64,000 nt of DNA, from assembly GCF_001431595.1 (NCBI RefSeq), contig NZ_LDJO01000014.1:231461-295460 (forward strand), written 5' to 3'. Made by a program: the position numbers and the translations under genes. Below, piece by piece: positions 29,401 to 37,763 of this stretch (positions are counted from its first letter, which is position 1; each line of letters begins with the position of its first letter). Below the pieces are notes generated by a model. The model did not search any database, had not been told where the DNA came from, and saw only the letters and a list, made by a program, of their open reading frames with translations. Source of the stretch: Stenotrophomonas acidaminiphila (lineage in GTDB: Bacteria; Pseudomonadota; Gammaproteobacteria; Xanthomonadales; Xanthomonadaceae).

Positions 29401-30032
29401 AGGCGCGGCTGTTCCGCCGCTTCGAACAGGCCGAAGGGCCGCAGACCGCCTCGCGCTACGGCGGCAGCGGGCTGGGGCTGGCGATCTGCCAGGAACTGGC
29501 GGCGGCCATGGGCGGCAGCATCCGCATCGACAGCCGGCTGGGCGCGGGCGCGCGCTTCATCGTCGAGCTGCCGCTGCCGTGGACGCCGCTTGCCGGCCAA
29601 GGGCCCGGACCGGCGCGTGCGCCGGGGCACGGCCCGGAAGGCAGCCTGTGCATCCTGCTGGTCGAGGACGACCCGACCGTGGCCGATGTCATCGCCGGCC
29701 TGCTGCGCGCGCGCGGCCACCAGGTGGTGCATGCGCTGCATGGCCTGGCGGCGCTGGCCGAAGTGGCGGCGTGGCCGTTCGACATCGGCCTGCTCGACCT
29801 GGACCTGCCGGCGCTCGATGGCATGGCGCTGGCGGCGCAGCTGCGTGGCCAGGGCCATCACTTCCCGCTGGTGGCGGTGACCGCGCGTGCCGATGGCGCC
29901 GCCGAGCAGCAGGCGCGCGCGGCCGGCTTCGACGGGTTCCTGCGCAAGCCGGTGACCGGCGAGATGCTGGTGGCGGCCATCGCCGCGGCCTGGCGCCCGA
30001 AGGGCGCACCGGCGGCGCCGGCCGCGGACTGA
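26475..30032 (+). CDS. two-component-propeller hybrid histidine kinase with receiver domain
   Basis: A 1185-residue membrane sensor. Order: signal peptide (1-24), two seven-bladed propellers (about 30-680) with repeated LWFGT, VWFGT and LWVGS blades, a Y_Y_Y domain (about 690-755), a membrane helix (about 760-785), HisKA with H-box FGHEVRTPMTG (His820), HATPase (NLLGNAAKF, DTGPGI, GGSGLGLAI) and one receiver domain (ILLVEDDPTVAD, phosphoacceptor Asp1108, conserved Lys in LRKPV). No HPt or DNA-binding domain is present, so a separate phosphotransfer partner is needed and is not in the window. The ATG at 26475 has GGAGAG upstream. The sensory half matches the GGDEF receptor 4.4 kb away. Confidence 0.94.
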   Translation: MRAWWRGLLCLLLVLGAAQAAAEVPITPQPRRLGVADGLPSANINAFAEDRRGYMWLASHDGLARFDGRSFRIWRAEDGLRDNLIWSLHVDAGNRLWFGTQNAGLGMLSADRRSFRFFDRETYPQIASNTVWSIASTPDGSVWFGTPTAGLYRVAVDGTLQRFMPVPGQPDSLPSASIAYLAVTPDGVLWVGSKGGLARWTGSGFEREGEAVLPSPRINGLKVDGAQRLWIATNGGVVVRHRDGRFERMQWPGSEYGHVLNVLQYASDGNYWLDTLQGLGRSRNGAEVNNVPLYSAQERGMVKPNWSTAYEDRDGGLWFASTNAGLWHLSPNWRQFSVLARHLDDPSSLRNPYALAMAASASGGIWVVGTRGALDRLDPASGAVEHHLQPVDGIHWPQSVAEDPQGRVWIGSLDTLVRYDPRGGAVRRWQHGDAVDAAMVGDGDIVRICDGQVWIYSEDGGIQQRDAQGRVILHLAPGQHGLPQGALQDMQCGPGSGVWLSGATGLLAWQPQAGAFAPVPGGPQVPAHAFNVGANGTVWVALLGRLERYRWDGGQLHWEDGIGADQGYPMLAAGGLVIDDRGIAWASSARGLIRVDPQRRSVRLYGVHDGLPGQEFRRRGLVQARSGQIAGGTPEGVVLFDPAQVGPPARRPPLVIERISVHRGDRMHDLSGQPVLRIKDGDRDLHVVARLLAFADSTNNQYRFRLSGYDPDWVNAGASGERVFPRLAPGSYTLQIQGAVPGGGWIATPDVRIEVAPPWWRSGWAMAAYALAAALALGIAVLAYRARLQRRSEWQLAEQRRELAEQASSAKTRFLATFGHEVRTPMTGVLGMTELLLDTRLDDTQRRYAGSIQQAGIHLLQLVNDSLDLARIEAGRLELDSQPFELAPLLDEVAALIAPVVRKRGLLFVQEPRLPMPVRVTGDAMRLRQILMNLLGNAAKFTGHGQVGLGVELLPEGAGIRLQVSDTGPGITAEQQARLFRRFEQAEGPQTASRYGGSGLGLAICQELAAAMGGSIRIDSRLGAGARFIVELPLPWTPLAGQGPGPARAPGHGPEGSLCILLVEDDPTVADVIAGLLRARGHQVVHALHGLAALAEVAAWPFDIGLLDLDLPALDGMALAAQLRGQGHHFPLVAVTARADGAAEQQARAAGFDGFLRKPVTGEMLVAAIAAAWRPKGAPAAPAAD

Positions 30033-31454
30033 CTACTCCACCACTTCCTCGACCGCGCGCGGGTGCGGTCGGCTTTCCGGCAACTGCCAGAACACCAGGG
30101 TCGAGCTGAGCGTGATCGCGCCGACGCAGACGAACGTGGCGTGCAGCGCGGCACTGGCACCGTGGCCAACGAGATGGGTGCCGAAGGCGGACAGCAGGCT
30201 GCCGGCGGCGGCCGCGCCGAAGCCGGTGGCCAGCATCATCACCATCGACAGCAGGCTGTTGCCGCTGCTGGCCTGCCCGGCATCGAGGTCGCGCAGGGTG
30301 ACCGTGTTCATCACCGTGAACTGCATCGAGTTGAAGGCGCCGAACAATGCCAGCTGCAGCAGTTGCAGCGGCAGCGGCTGTCGTTCGCTGACGAACATGA
30401 AGCTGGCCATCGCCAGGCCCACGCACACGGTGTTGATCATCAGGATGCGGCGGTAGCCGAAACGTTCCACCAGGGTCACCGCCATGCGCTTGGCGGCCAT
30501 GCCGGCCAGTGCCACCGGGATCATCATCATGCCCGCCGTCATCGGGCTCATGCCCAGGCCCACCTGCAGCAGCAGCGGGATCAGCAGGGGCATGGCGCCA
30601 CTGCCGATGCGCGAGAACAGGTTGCCGAGGATGCCGATGCGGAAGCTGGCGATCCGGAACAGGGTCAGCGGAAACAGCGCATCGCTGCGCCCGGCCGCGT
30701 GCAGCCAGTAGCCGGCCAGCGCGGCGATGCCGACCACCGCCAGCAGCAGCACGAGCGCATGCGCCGATCCGAAGCCGGAGGCGCCGTCCAGCGCCAGCGA
30801 CAGCGCGACCATGCCGAACGCCAGCATCAGGTAGCCGGCCAGATCGAAATGATGCCGTTCCTGGCCGTAGTGGTCGGGCATGATCCGCAGCGCGGCCAAC
30901 AGCCCGGCCAGCCCGATCGGCAAGTTGATCAGGAAGATCCAGTGCCACGATGCGGCCTGCACCAGCCAGCCGCCCAGTGTCGGCCCCAGCAGCGGACCGA
31001 CCAGCGCCGGGATCGCGATGAAGCTCATCGCCGACAGGAACTGCTCGCGCGGCACCGAGCGCATCACTGCCAGCCGCCCCACCGGCAGCAGCATCGCGCC
31101 ACCGATGCCCTGCAGCACGCGCGCGGCCACCAGCCAGTGCAGCGTCGGCGACAGCGCGCAGGCCAGCGAGCCCAGGGTGAACAGCACGATCGCCGCCAGG
31201 AACGTGCGGCGGGTGCCGACCCGGTCGGCGATCCAGCCCGAGGCCGGGATGAAGCTGGCCACCGCCAGCGCATAGCTGAATACCACCGACTGCATCTGCA
31301 GCGGGCTCTCGCCCAGGCTGCGCGCCATCGCCGGCAACGCGGTGTTGACGATGGTCGAATCCAGCATCTGCATGAAGATCGCCAGCGAGACCAGCCACAG
31401 CAGTGGCTTGTGCGGATCAGCGGCGGGCAGTGGGCTGGACGGGGGCGTGGACAT
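30033..31454 (-). CDS. MFS multidrug transporter of the DHA2 (14-helix) type, MdtD-like
   Basis: A 473-residue proton-driven efflux pump. Motif A region GWIADRVGTRRTFLAAIVLF, motif C-like ALVGPLLGPTLGGWL, and the N-terminal signature MQMLDSTIVNTALPAMARSL are all present; 13-14 membrane helices can be traced. Similarity in length and N-terminus is closest to MdtD-like members. Its stop codon directly abuts the stop of the hybrid kinase on the other strand, with no intergenic base. There is no membrane-fusion partner beside it, so it probably exports to the periplasm on its own. The substrate is unknown. Confidence 0.92.
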   Translation of the reverse strand: MSTPPSSPLPAADPHKPLLWLVSLAIFMQMLDSTIVNTALPAMARSLGESPLQMQSVVFSYALAVASFIPASGWIADRVGTRRTFLAAIVLFTLGSLACALSPTLHWLVAARVLQGIGGAMLLPVGRLAVMRSVPREQFLSAMSFIAIPALVGPLLGPTLGGWLVQAASWHWIFLINLPIGLAGLLAALRIMPDHYGQERHHFDLAGYLMLAFGMVALSLALDGASGFGSAHALVLLLAVVGIAALAGYWLHAAGRSDALFPLTLFRIASFRIGILGNLFSRIGSGAMPLLIPLLLQVGLGMSPMTAGMMMIPVALAGMAAKRMAVTLVERFGYRRILMINTVCVGLAMASFMFVSERQPLPLQLLQLALFGAFNSMQFTVMNTVTLRDLDAGQASSGNSLLSMVMMLATGFGAAAAGSLLSAFGTHLVGHGASAALHATFVCVGAITLSSTLVFWQLPESRPHPRAVEEVVE

Positions 31455-31559
31455 CAGGCGCGCTCATGGCCGGGGTGGGGCCGCCATTGTCCGGGTCCGC
31501 GCGTGCAGGTACCGCGCACGCGCCGGTGCCGGGGCGCGGCGCCGGGTGTGGATCGGGAC

Positions 31560-31589
31560 GGCCCGGGCGGGCCTGGCCGCGCCCGGGCC
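31560..31589. terminator. GC-rich hairpin downstream of hemE
   Basis: GGCCCGGGCG and CGCCCGGGCC form a perfect 10-bp stem around a 10-nt loop, starting 8 nt past the hemE stop on the minus strand. No T tract follows, so intrinsic termination is doubtful; RNA stabilisation or a Rho-dependent end are alternatives. Confidence 0.4.
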
Positions 31590-31596
31590 GGAGCGC

Positions 31597-32670
31597 TCAG
31601 CGGCGGCTGAGCCGGTGCACGGCGTCCACCAGCACCGCCACGTGCTCGGGGTTCATGTCCGGCGACATGCCGTGGCCCAGGTTGAACACGTGGCCCTCGC
31701 GCGAGCCGCCGTTGCCGGCGGCATAGCTGTCCAGCACCTTGCCGGCCTCGCGGGCGATGGCCTCCGGCGAGCCGTACAGCGTGGTCGGGTCCAGGTTGCC
31801 CTGCAGCGCGACCTTGCCGGCGGTGGCGCGCGCGGCGTCCTCCAGCGAGATGGTCCAGTCCACGCCCACGCCTTCGGCGCCGGTGGCGGCCAGCTCGGCC
31901 ACGTACTGGCCGGTACCCTTGCCGAACAGGATCAGCGGCGTGCGCTGCGCGCCCTGGCCGCGTTCCAGCTCATGGGCGATGCGCGCCAGGTAGGGCAGCG
32001 AGAATTCGCGGTACATCGCCGGCGACAGCACGCCGCCCCAGGTGTCGAAGACCTGCAGCGCCTGCGCGCCGGCCGCGCGCTGCGCCGCCAGGTAGGCGAC
32101 GACCGCGTCGGTCACCACCCGCAGCAGCTGGTGCAGCGCCGCCGGTTCGTTCAGCGCCATCGCCTTGATCCGCGCGTAGTCCTTGCTGCCGCCGCCCTCG
32201 ACCATGTAGCAGGCCAGCGTCCACGGACTGCCGGAGAAGCCGATCAGCGGCACCTTGCCGTCCAGCTCGCGACGGATCAGCCGCACCGCGTCCATCACGT
32301 AGCCCAGCTCGGTCTCCATGTCCGGCACCGCCAGCCGGGTGATGGCCGCGGCGTCGCGCACCGGATGGTGGAACTTCGGGCCCTCGCCCTCGGCGAAGTA
32401 CAGGCCCAGGCCCATCGCGTCGGGCACGGTGAGGATGTCGGAGAACAGGATGGCCGCGTCCAGGTCGAACCGCTGCAACGGCTGCAGCGTCACCTCGCAG
32501 GCGACCTCCGGGTGCTTGGCCATCCCCAGGAAGCTGCCGGCGCGGGCGCGGGTGGCGCGGTACTCCGGCAGGTAGCGGCCGGCCTGGCGCATCAGCCAGA
32601 CGGGCGTGCAGTCCACCGGCTCGCGGCGCAGGGCGCGCAGGAAGCGGTCGTTGCGAAGGGGGCTGGTCAC
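31597..32670 (-). CDS. hemE: uroporphyrinogen decarboxylase
   Basis: A haem-pathway enzyme that decarboxylates the four acetate side chains of uroporphyrinogen III to give coproporphyrinogen III. The 357-residue protein carries the two signatures [16 protein letters not shown] and [16 protein letters not shown]. The start is GTG at 32670, six bases after a strong AAGGAG; this gives an N-terminus matching the E. coli length (354). It is the last gene of a same-strand series aroK, aroB, a WGR-like protein and hemE, an order typical of Xanthomonadaceae. Confidence 0.97.
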   Translation of the reverse strand: MTSPLRNDRFLRALRREPVDCTPVWLMRQAGRYLPEYRATRARAGSFLGMAKHPEVACEVTLQPLQRFDLDAAILFSDILTVPDAMGLGLYFAEGEGPKFHHPVRDAAAITRLAVPDMETELGYVMDAVRLIRRELDGKVPLIGFSGSPWTLACYMVEGGGSKDYARIKAMALNEPAALHQLLRVVTDAVVAYLAAQRAAGAQALQVFDTWGGVLSPAMYREFSLPYLARIAHELERGQGAQRTPLILFGKGTGQYVAELAATGAEGVGVDWTISLEDAARATAGKVALQGNLDPTTLYGSPEAIAREAGKVLDSYAAGNGGSREGHVFNLGHGMSPDMNPEHVAVLVDAVHRLSRR

Positions 32671-32729
32671 GGAAAACTCCTTGGAACGTGGCCGTTGGGC
32701 CGGGGCGGCGCGCATGGCGCCGGGGCCGG

Positions 32730-32981
32730 TCAGGGGTGCGGCTCGCCGCTGGCGAACACGACCTGGAAACCGCGCTTGATCTGCGCGTCGCGTGCCTTCT
32801 CGAAGGCGTGGCGGGCTTCGTCCTGCTGCAGGAACAGCTCGCGGCGCAGCTGCGCGCGGCCGCCGGTCTGCCCGGTCTCGCGCAGCAGCTCCCAGCCGCC
32901 GAGCAGGTCCGGCAACAGCGAAAGCTGCACGTAGCGGGGGGATTCGTTGCCGCTGGGCGGCTGCTGCAGGTAGACGCGCAT
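32730..32981 (-). CDS. small WGR-domain-like protein
   Basis: An 83-residue protein beginning MRVYLQQPP and containing a WGR-like core ([23 protein letters not shown], then [15 protein letters not shown]). WGR domains occur in DNA-repair and poly(ADP-ribose) polymerase proteins, and in small stand-alone bacterial proteins. It sits between aroB and hemE on the same strand. The function is unknown; a nucleic-acid role is only a possibility from the domain. Confidence 0.75.
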   Translation of the reverse strand: MRVYLQQPPSGNESPRYVQLSLLPDLLGGWELLRETGQTGGRAQLRRELFLQQDEARHAFEKARDAQIKRGFQVVFASGEPHP

Positions 32982-33063
32982 GGTGCTGATTGTAGCCGGC
33001 CGCGTCGGGGCCGGGTGGCATTGCCACGCCACCGCCACCGCCACCGCCGGTGCCGGCGCGGCG

Positions 33064-34173
33064 TCAGCCGGCGCGCAGCACCGCCAGCACCGCCGCCTCG
33101 TCCACGTCCGGCACCACTTCGGCCCGGCCGATGCCGCGCCACAGCACCAGGCGCAGGCGCCCGGCGATGTTCTTCTTGTCCAGGCGCATGTGCGCGAGCA
33201 GGGCCCCGGGGTCGAGCCCGGCCGGGATCGCCACCGGCAGGCCGTAGGCCCGCAGCAGGTCGCGCAGCCCCTCGGCGGCATCGGCGCCGGCCATGCCCAG
33301 CGCGGCCGACAGCCGCGCCGCCAGCACCATGCCCACTGCCACCGCTTCGCCGTGGTTGAGGTTGTCATTGCCCGGCGCGCCGTAGCCCTGCGCGGTCTCG
33401 ATGGCATGGCCGAAGGTGTGGCCGAGGTTGAGCAGGGCGCGCTCGCCCTTTTCCAGCGGGTCGCGCGCGACGATTTCGGCCTTGTGCTCGCAGCCGCGGG
33501 CGATGGCCTGCGCCAGCGCGGCGTCGTCGCCGGCCAGCAGCGCGTCGCGTTCGGCCTGCAGCCACTGGAAGAACAGCGGATCGCGGATGCAGCCGTACTT
33601 GATGACCTCGGCCAGCCCGGCGCGCAGTTCGCGCGCGGGCAGGGTGCGCAGCGCGGCGGTGTCGGCGATCACCGCGCGCGGCGGGTGGAACGCGCCGACC
33701 AGGTTCTTGCCCTGGGCGATGTCCACCGCGGTCTTGCCGCCGACCGAGGAGTCCACCATCGACAGCAGGGTGGTGGGCAGCTGCACGCAGTCCACGCCGC
33801 GCATCCAGCAGGCCGCGGCGAAGCCGGCCAGGTCGCCGACAACGCCGCCGCCCAGCGCCAGCACGCAGGCGTCGCGGGTGGCGCCGAGCGTGGCCAGCGC
33901 GTCGATCGCGCCGCCGAAGTGGTGCAGGGTCTTGGATGCTTCGCCGGCGGGAATCAGGTACTGGCCGATCGCCAGGTCCGGGCGCGCCTGCAGCAGCGCG
34001 GCGCGCACCCGCGCCAGGTACAGCGGCGCCACGGTGTCGTCGCTGACCAGCAGCACGTGGCGGCCGCGGATGGCGCCGGCCAGCAGGTCGCCCACGCCGA
34101 GCAGGCCGGGGCCGATGTGGATCAGGTACGGGCAGTCGCCGCCGACGGCGACGGTGCGGGGGGCATGGCTCAT
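33064..34173 (-). CDS. aroB: 3-dehydroquinate synthase
   Basis: The second step of the shikimate pathway, using NAD and a divalent metal to cyclise DAHP. The 369-residue protein has [13 protein letters not shown], the lysine-containing [24 protein letters not shown], and the metal ligands in [11 protein letters not shown] and [10 protein letters not shown]. The ATG at 34173 overlaps the aroK stop (ATGA), so AroK and AroB are translationally coupled and act in the same pathway. Confidence 0.98.
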   Translation of the reverse strand: MSHAPRTVAVGGDCPYLIHIGPGLLGVGDLLAGAIRGRHVLLVSDDTVAPLYLARVRAALLQARPDLAIGQYLIPAGEASKTLHHFGGAIDALATLGATRDACVLALGGGVVGDLAGFAAACWMRGVDCVQLPTTLLSMVDSSVGGKTAVDIAQGKNLVGAFHPPRAVIADTAALRTLPARELRAGLAEVIKYGCIRDPLFFQWLQAERDALLAGDDAALAQAIARGCEHKAEIVARDPLEKGERALLNLGHTFGHAIETAQGYGAPGNDNLNHGEAVAVGMVLAARLSAALGMAGADAAEGLRDLLRAYGLPVAIPAGLDPGALLAHMRLDKKNIAGRLRLVLWRGIGRAEVVPDVDEAAVLAVLRAG

Positions 34174-34712
34174 GCGCGGAGTTCCGGGTTCTGCCAGTGC
34201 GCGGCCAGGCGCACGACCAGGTGTGCGGTGGCCTCGGCGGGGGAATAGGGATCGGTGTCGACGACCAGGTCGGCGACCTCGTGGTACAGCGGATCGCGCA
34301 GCGTGGCCATGGCTTCGAGCACCTGTTCGCGGTCCTCGCGCTGCAGCAGCGGGCGGGTCTTGTCGCGCTGCAGGCGCTGCAGCTGCGCGGCCACGCCCAC
34401 CCGCAGCCACACCACGAAGCCACGCTGGCGGATCCGCTGGCGGTTGTCGGCATCGAGCACCGCGCCGCCGCCGGTCGAGACCAGCTGCCCGCCACGCTCC
34501 AGCAGCCGGGACAGCACGCGCTTTTCGTGTGCGCGGAAACCGGCCTCGCCGACGTTCTCGAAGATGGCCGGGATCGATGAACCCACCTCGTCGACGATGG
34601 CCTGGTCGGCATCGACGAACTCCAGCCCGAAACGCTCGGCCAGGCGGCGGCCGATGCAGGTTTTGCCGGCGCCCATTGGGCCGACCAGGATGACGTTGGG
34701 GGCGGGATTCAT
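34170..34712 (-). CDS. aroK: shikimate kinase
   Basis: A P-loop kinase phosphorylating shikimate at the 3-hydroxyl. The 180-residue protein has Walker [16 protein letters not shown] at residues 11-25, the shikimate-binding [11 protein letters not shown] region and [12 protein letters not shown] [12 protein letters not shown]. It is the first gene of the aroK-aroB run and diverges from dodecin; the 98-bp shared intergenic region contains several inverted repeats. Confidence 0.97.
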   Translation of the reverse strand: MNPAPNVILVGPMGAGKTCIGRRLAERFGLEFVDADQAIVDEVGSSIPAIFENVGEAGFRAHEKRVLSRLLERGGQLVSTGGGAVLDADNRQRIRQRGFVVWLRVGVAAQLQRLQRDKTRPLLQREDREQVLEAMATLRDPLYHEVADLVVDTDPYSPAEATAHLVVRLAAHWQNPELRA

Positions 34713-34728
34713 TGCCGGTCGATGCTAG

Positions 34729-34793
34729 CACCGTGTCGGTGCGTTAACACGGTAGCAGCCAAGCTCGTGGGCACCACGAGTGGTTCGTGGTGC
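34729..34793. promoter_or_regulatory. cluster of overlapping inverted repeats between aroK and dodecin
   Basis: CCGTGT-N10-ACACGG (34731-34752) is followed by CTCGTGG-GCA-CCACGAG (34764-34780). This overlaps GCACCACGA-N5-TCGTGGTGC (34771-34793), ending 7 nt before the dodecin ribosome site. The last two hairpins share one arm and cannot form together. They could be paired operators or alternative RNA structures controlling dodecin. Confidence 0.45.
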
Positions 34794-34810
34794 AACCAAC
34801 GGAGGCGGAC

Positions 34811-35014
34811 ATGGCAGTGGCGAAAATCATCGAAGTCAGCGCGTCGTCGAGTGCCAGCGTCGAGGACGCGGTGCGCAGTGGCCTGAAGAAGGTGGCCGAG
34901 ACGGTCAAGGGCATCCAGGGCGCATGGATCAACGAGACCAAGGTGGTCACCGATGGCGACGGCAACATCACCGAATGGCGGGTCAACCTGCGGGTGACGT
35001 TCCTGGTGCAGTAG
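34811..35014 (+). CDS. dodecin flavin-binding protein
   Basis: A 67-residue dodecin. The family forms hollow dodecamers that bind flavin (riboflavin, FMN or FAD) pairwise, buffering free flavin and, in some bacteria, CoA. The core AVAKIIEVSASS, then GAWINETKVV and ITEWRVNLRVTF, is complete with the flavin-stacking tryptophan (Trp39 or Trp56). The ATG at 34811 is chosen because GGAGG lies five bases upstream; an ATG eight codons earlier has no ribosome site. It is monocistronic and divergent from aroK. Confidence 0.95.
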   Translation: MAVAKIIEVSASSSASVEDAVRSGLKKVAETVKGIQGAWINETKVVTDGDGNITEWRVNLRVTFLVQ

Positions 35015-35020
35015 CCCGCG

Positions 35021-35836
35021 CTACAGCACGCGGCGTTGCGCATCCAGCGCGATGCTGCGGTCGGCGATGCCCGGCAGGCAGCGCAGCGCCTGCCGGCTGA
35101 CGCGTTCGTAGAACTGCACGAACCGCTCGACCTGCGCGCGGTTCATGCCGGTGCGCCCGGGTGCGGCCTGCTGCAGCGCCTGCTCCTGCTGCCAGCGCCA
35201 GTTGGGTATCACCGAGAAGCCCGGTGGCTGCAGGAACCACAGCCGGTCGCAGCGCTGCCACAGCGCGGGGTAGCCATCGGCCAGCGCCTGGTTGCACCAG
35301 CGCCGCCAGGTGCCGTCCGCATCGGCATCGCGCTCCAGCGCGTTCAGCGGCGCGTGCAGGGCGTCGTCGGTTTCCGGTGGCGTGCCCAGGAACCAGCCTT
35401 CGAACACCAGCAGGTCCAGGCGCTGGACCGGCTGCCACTGCGCCTGCGGCACGCGCTCGTCGGCGAGCTTGTCGAAGCGCGGCAGCGCGAATGGCCGGCC
35501 GCCACGGGCCGCGTCCAGCGTTGCCAGCGCCAGCGGCAGGTCGTGCGTACCCGGCGGGCCGCGCGTGGCCAGCAGCGGATGCACGCGCCCGGCCAGGCGC
35601 TGGCGCTCGGCGCGGGTCAGGTAGACATCGTCGATCGACAGCGCCGCGGCGCGCAGCCCGCGCGCCTGCGCCAGCTCCACCACCTGTGCCGCCAGCGTGG
35701 ATTTGCCGCTGCCCTGCAGGCCGCTGATCGCCAGTACCGGGGTGTCGCCGCCGCTGGCCAGCGCCTCGTCCAGCGCCTGTGCGGCCAGGGCCTGCGGGAA
35801 GCGGCGTGCGGAGAAGCGGTGCGGAACGGACGACAT
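35021..35836 (-). CDS. P-loop kinase of the glycerate 3-kinase / YggC type
   Basis: A 271-residue predicted small-molecule kinase. Walker A is [12 protein letters not shown] (about residues 36-47). [16 protein letters not shown] and the later [11 protein letters not shown] and [10 protein letters not shown] are typical of the D-glycerate 3-kinase-like branch of the phosphoribulokinase/uridine kinase group. The start ATG at 35836 leaves 42 bp to the divergent pdxH. Glycerate as the substrate is a family-level guess; pantothenate- or uridine-kinase-like substrates are not excluded. Confidence 0.8.
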   Translation of the reverse strand: MSSVPHRFSARRFPQALAAQALDEALASGGDTPVLAISGLQGSGKSTLAAQVVELAQARGLRAAALSIDDVYLTRAERQRLAGRVHPLLATRGPPGTHDLPLALATLDAARGGRPFALPRFDKLADERVPQAQWQPVQRLDLLVFEGWFLGTPPETDDALHAPLNALERDADADGTWRRWCNQALADGYPALWQRCDRLWFLQPPGFSVIPNWRWQQEQALQQAAPGRTGMNRAQVERFVQFYERVSRQALRCLPGIADRSIALDAQRRVL

Positions 35837-35878
35837 GGCGCCACAATAGCCCAAACCCGTGCCGTACGAAGTGGAGCC

Positions 35879-36478
35879 ATGACCGATCTGTACGCAGAAG
35901 CGCTTTCGACCTTCGCCGACTTGTTCGAGGAGGCCAAGGCCAGCAATGAAATCGAGCCCGGCGCGATGACCGTGGCCACGGCCGACGTCGATGGCCGGCC
36001 ATCGGCGCGCACCGTGCTGCTCAAGGCCTTCGACGAACGCGGCTTCGTGTTCTACACCCACCTGGACAGCCGCAAGGGCCGCGAACTGCACGCCAACCGC
36101 CAGGCGGCGCTGCTGTTCCTGTGGCGCAGCCTGCGCGCGGCCGGGATCCAGGTGCGGATCGACGGCGATGCGCAGCTGGTGTCCGCGGCCGAGGCCGACG
36201 CCTATTTCGCCTCGCGCCCGCGCATGAGCCAGATCGGCGCATGGGCCTCGATGCAGTCGCAGACGCTGGGTTCGCGCGAGGAGTTCGAGGAGCGCCTGCG
36301 CAACTTCGAGGCGCGCTTCGAGGGGCGCGACGTGCCGCGCCCGGATGGCTGGAGCGGCATCCGCGTGGTCCCGCAGCGCATCGAGTTCTGGTACGGCGTG
36401 AGCTTCCGTCTGCACGAGCGCTGGTGCTACGAGGCCGATGCCGCCGGTGCCTGGAGCAAGCGGCTGCTGTATCCGTGA
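35879..36478 (+). CDS. pdxH: pyridoxamine 5'-phosphate oxidase
   Basis: An FMN enzyme that oxidises pyridoxine- and pyridoxamine-5'-phosphate to pyridoxal phosphate. The 199-residue protein shows [25 protein letters not shown] (FMN and substrate binding), [35 protein letters not shown] and the C-terminal [15 protein letters not shown]...[15 protein letters not shown] ribosome site precedes the ATG at 35879. Its stop overlaps the GTG start of the NIF3-like gene, which in turn overlaps the next gene, so three genes are coupled. Confidence 0.97.
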   Translation: MTDLYAEALSTFADLFEEAKASNEIEPGAMTVATADVDGRPSARTVLLKAFDERGFVFYTHLDSRKGRELHANRQAALLFLWRSLRAAGIQVRIDGDAQLVSAAEADAYFASRPRMSQIGAWASMQSQTLGSREEFEERLRNFEARFEGRDVPRPDGWSGIRVVPQRIEFWYGVSFRLHERWCYEADAAGAWSKRLLYP

Positions 36479-36840
36479 GCGGCCTGCGCCTGCACCCGGT
36501 CTACCGCGTCACCGTGTTCGTGCCGCCGGCGCACCTGCAGGCGCTCAAGCGCGGCATCCTCGCGGTCGACGACCTGGCCGCCGGCGGTTATGCCCACGGC
36601 ATGTGGGAGTCGGCGCCGGGGCGTGAGCAGTTCCGCGCGCTGCCCGGCACCGCCAGCGTGGTGGGCGAGGTCGGCGAGCTGGTGAGCGAACCGAGCGTGC
36701 GGCTGGAGTTCTGCCTTCCGCGCGGAGTGCCGGGCGACCGCGCGCGGCTGCAGCGCGTGCTCGACCAGGGCATCGCCGCGCATCACCCGTGGAACAGCCC
36801 GGCGGTGTTCGTCGAGGCGCTGGAGTTCGCCACGCCATGA
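36475..36840 (+). CDS. NIF3-like (YqfO-type) small protein
   Basis: A 121-residue protein with a GTG start in the pdxH stop (GTGA). It resembles the stand-alone PII-like domain inserted in Nif3/YqfO proteins: [20 protein letters not shown] at the N-terminus, a central ...[17 protein letters not shown], and the end [19 protein letters not shown]. The domain is a trimeric ferredoxin-like fold of uncertain function. Its stop overlaps the next start by four bases. Confidence 0.85.
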   Translation: MSGLRLHPVYRVTVFVPPAHLQALKRGILAVDDLAAGGYAHGMWESAPGREQFRALPGTASVVGEVGELVSEPSVRLEFCLPRGVPGDRARLQRVLDQGIAAHHPWNSPAVFVEALEFATP

Positions 36841-37628
36841 GCGGACCGCGCCGCATCGTCTGCCTGACCGAGGAGCCGACCGAGACCCTGTACGCACTGG
36901 GCGAACAGGACCGCATCGTCGGCATCAGCGGCTTCACCGTACGCCCGCCGCAGGCGCGCCGCGACAAACCCAAGGTCAGCGCCTTCACCAGCGCCAAGGT
37001 GGAGGAGATCCTCGCGCTGCGGCCGGACCTGGCGATCGGATTCTCCGACATCCAGGCCGACATCGCCGCCGAGCTGATCCGCCGCGGGGTGGAGGTGTGG
37101 ATCGCCAACCACCGCAGCGTGGCCGGCATCCTCGACTACATCCGCCGGCTCGGCGCGCTGGTCGGCGTGGCCGCGCGCGCCGACGCCTATGCCGGCGAAC
37201 TGCAGCGCGGGCTGGACGCCATCGCCGCACAGGCGGCGCGGCTGCCGCGGCGGCCACGGGTGTATGTGGAGGAGTGGGACGAGCCGATCATCACCGGCAT
37301 CCAGTGGGGTGCGGAGCTGGTGGAGATCGCCGGTGGCATCGACGTCTTCCCCGAGCTGTCGCGCGAGCCGCTGGCCAGGGCGCGGATCCTCGCCGATGGC
37401 GCGCCGGTGATCGCGCGCGACCCGGAAATCATCATCGGTTCGTGGTGCGGCAAGAAGTTCCGCCCCGAACGCGTGGCCGCACGCCCGGGCTGGGCGGCGA
37501 TCCGCGCGGTGCGCGACGGCGAGCTGCATGAGATCAAGTCGCCGCTGATCCTGCAGCCGGGGCCGGCGGCACTGACCGATGGCGTGCAGGCCATCGCCGC
37601 CATCATCCAGCGCTGGGCGCAGCGGTAG
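36837..37628 (+). CDS. cobalamin-binding / ABC-type substrate-binding protein without signal peptide (BtuF-like)
   Basis: A 263-residue helical-backbone periplasmic-binding-protein fold: RIVCLTEEPTETLYALGEQDRIVGIS at the start and VEEILALRPDLAIGFSDIQADIAAELIRRG for the first lobe, then VYVEEWDEPIITGIQWGAELVEIAGGIDVF for the second. Unlike BtuF it has no signal peptide, so it is predicted to be cytoplasmic. Such leaderless members are common and their ligand is unproven. The ATGA overlap places it third in the pdxH operon, which hints at a cofactor-related role but does not prove one. Confidence 0.82.
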   Translation: MSGPRRIVCLTEEPTETLYALGEQDRIVGISGFTVRPPQARRDKPKVSAFTSAKVEEILALRPDLAIGFSDIQADIAAELIRRGVEVWIANHRSVAGILDYIRRLGALVGVAARADAYAGELQRGLDAIAAQAARLPRRPRVYVEEWDEPIITGIQWGAELVEIAGGIDVFPELSREPLARARILADGAPVIARDPEIIIGSWCGKKFRPERVAARPGWAAIRAVRDGELHEIKSPLILQPGPAALTDGVQAIAAIIQRWAQR

Positions 37629-37763
37629 CGCGTCCGCCGGGCAGCGATCCCATGCCGTTGTCGGGCGTGGGCCGGCAGGCGCGCCCGGCGTCGTGGCAGC
37701 TACTGGCGTGCGCCCACCGCGCGTGAGCGCGCCGCCGCCGGATGCGCGGCGCGCAGGCCGGGC

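Noticed and set aside
25566..29861. A 1431-codon open frame antisense to the hybrid kinase
   Set aside because: Same mirror effect; low-complexity His/Gln/Arg-rich translation and no start signal.
37629..37763. Possible small gene between the BtuF-like and beta-lactamase genes
   Set aside because: Open frames there are Arg/Pro/Ala-rich shadows without ribosome sites; the convergent gap is best left empty.
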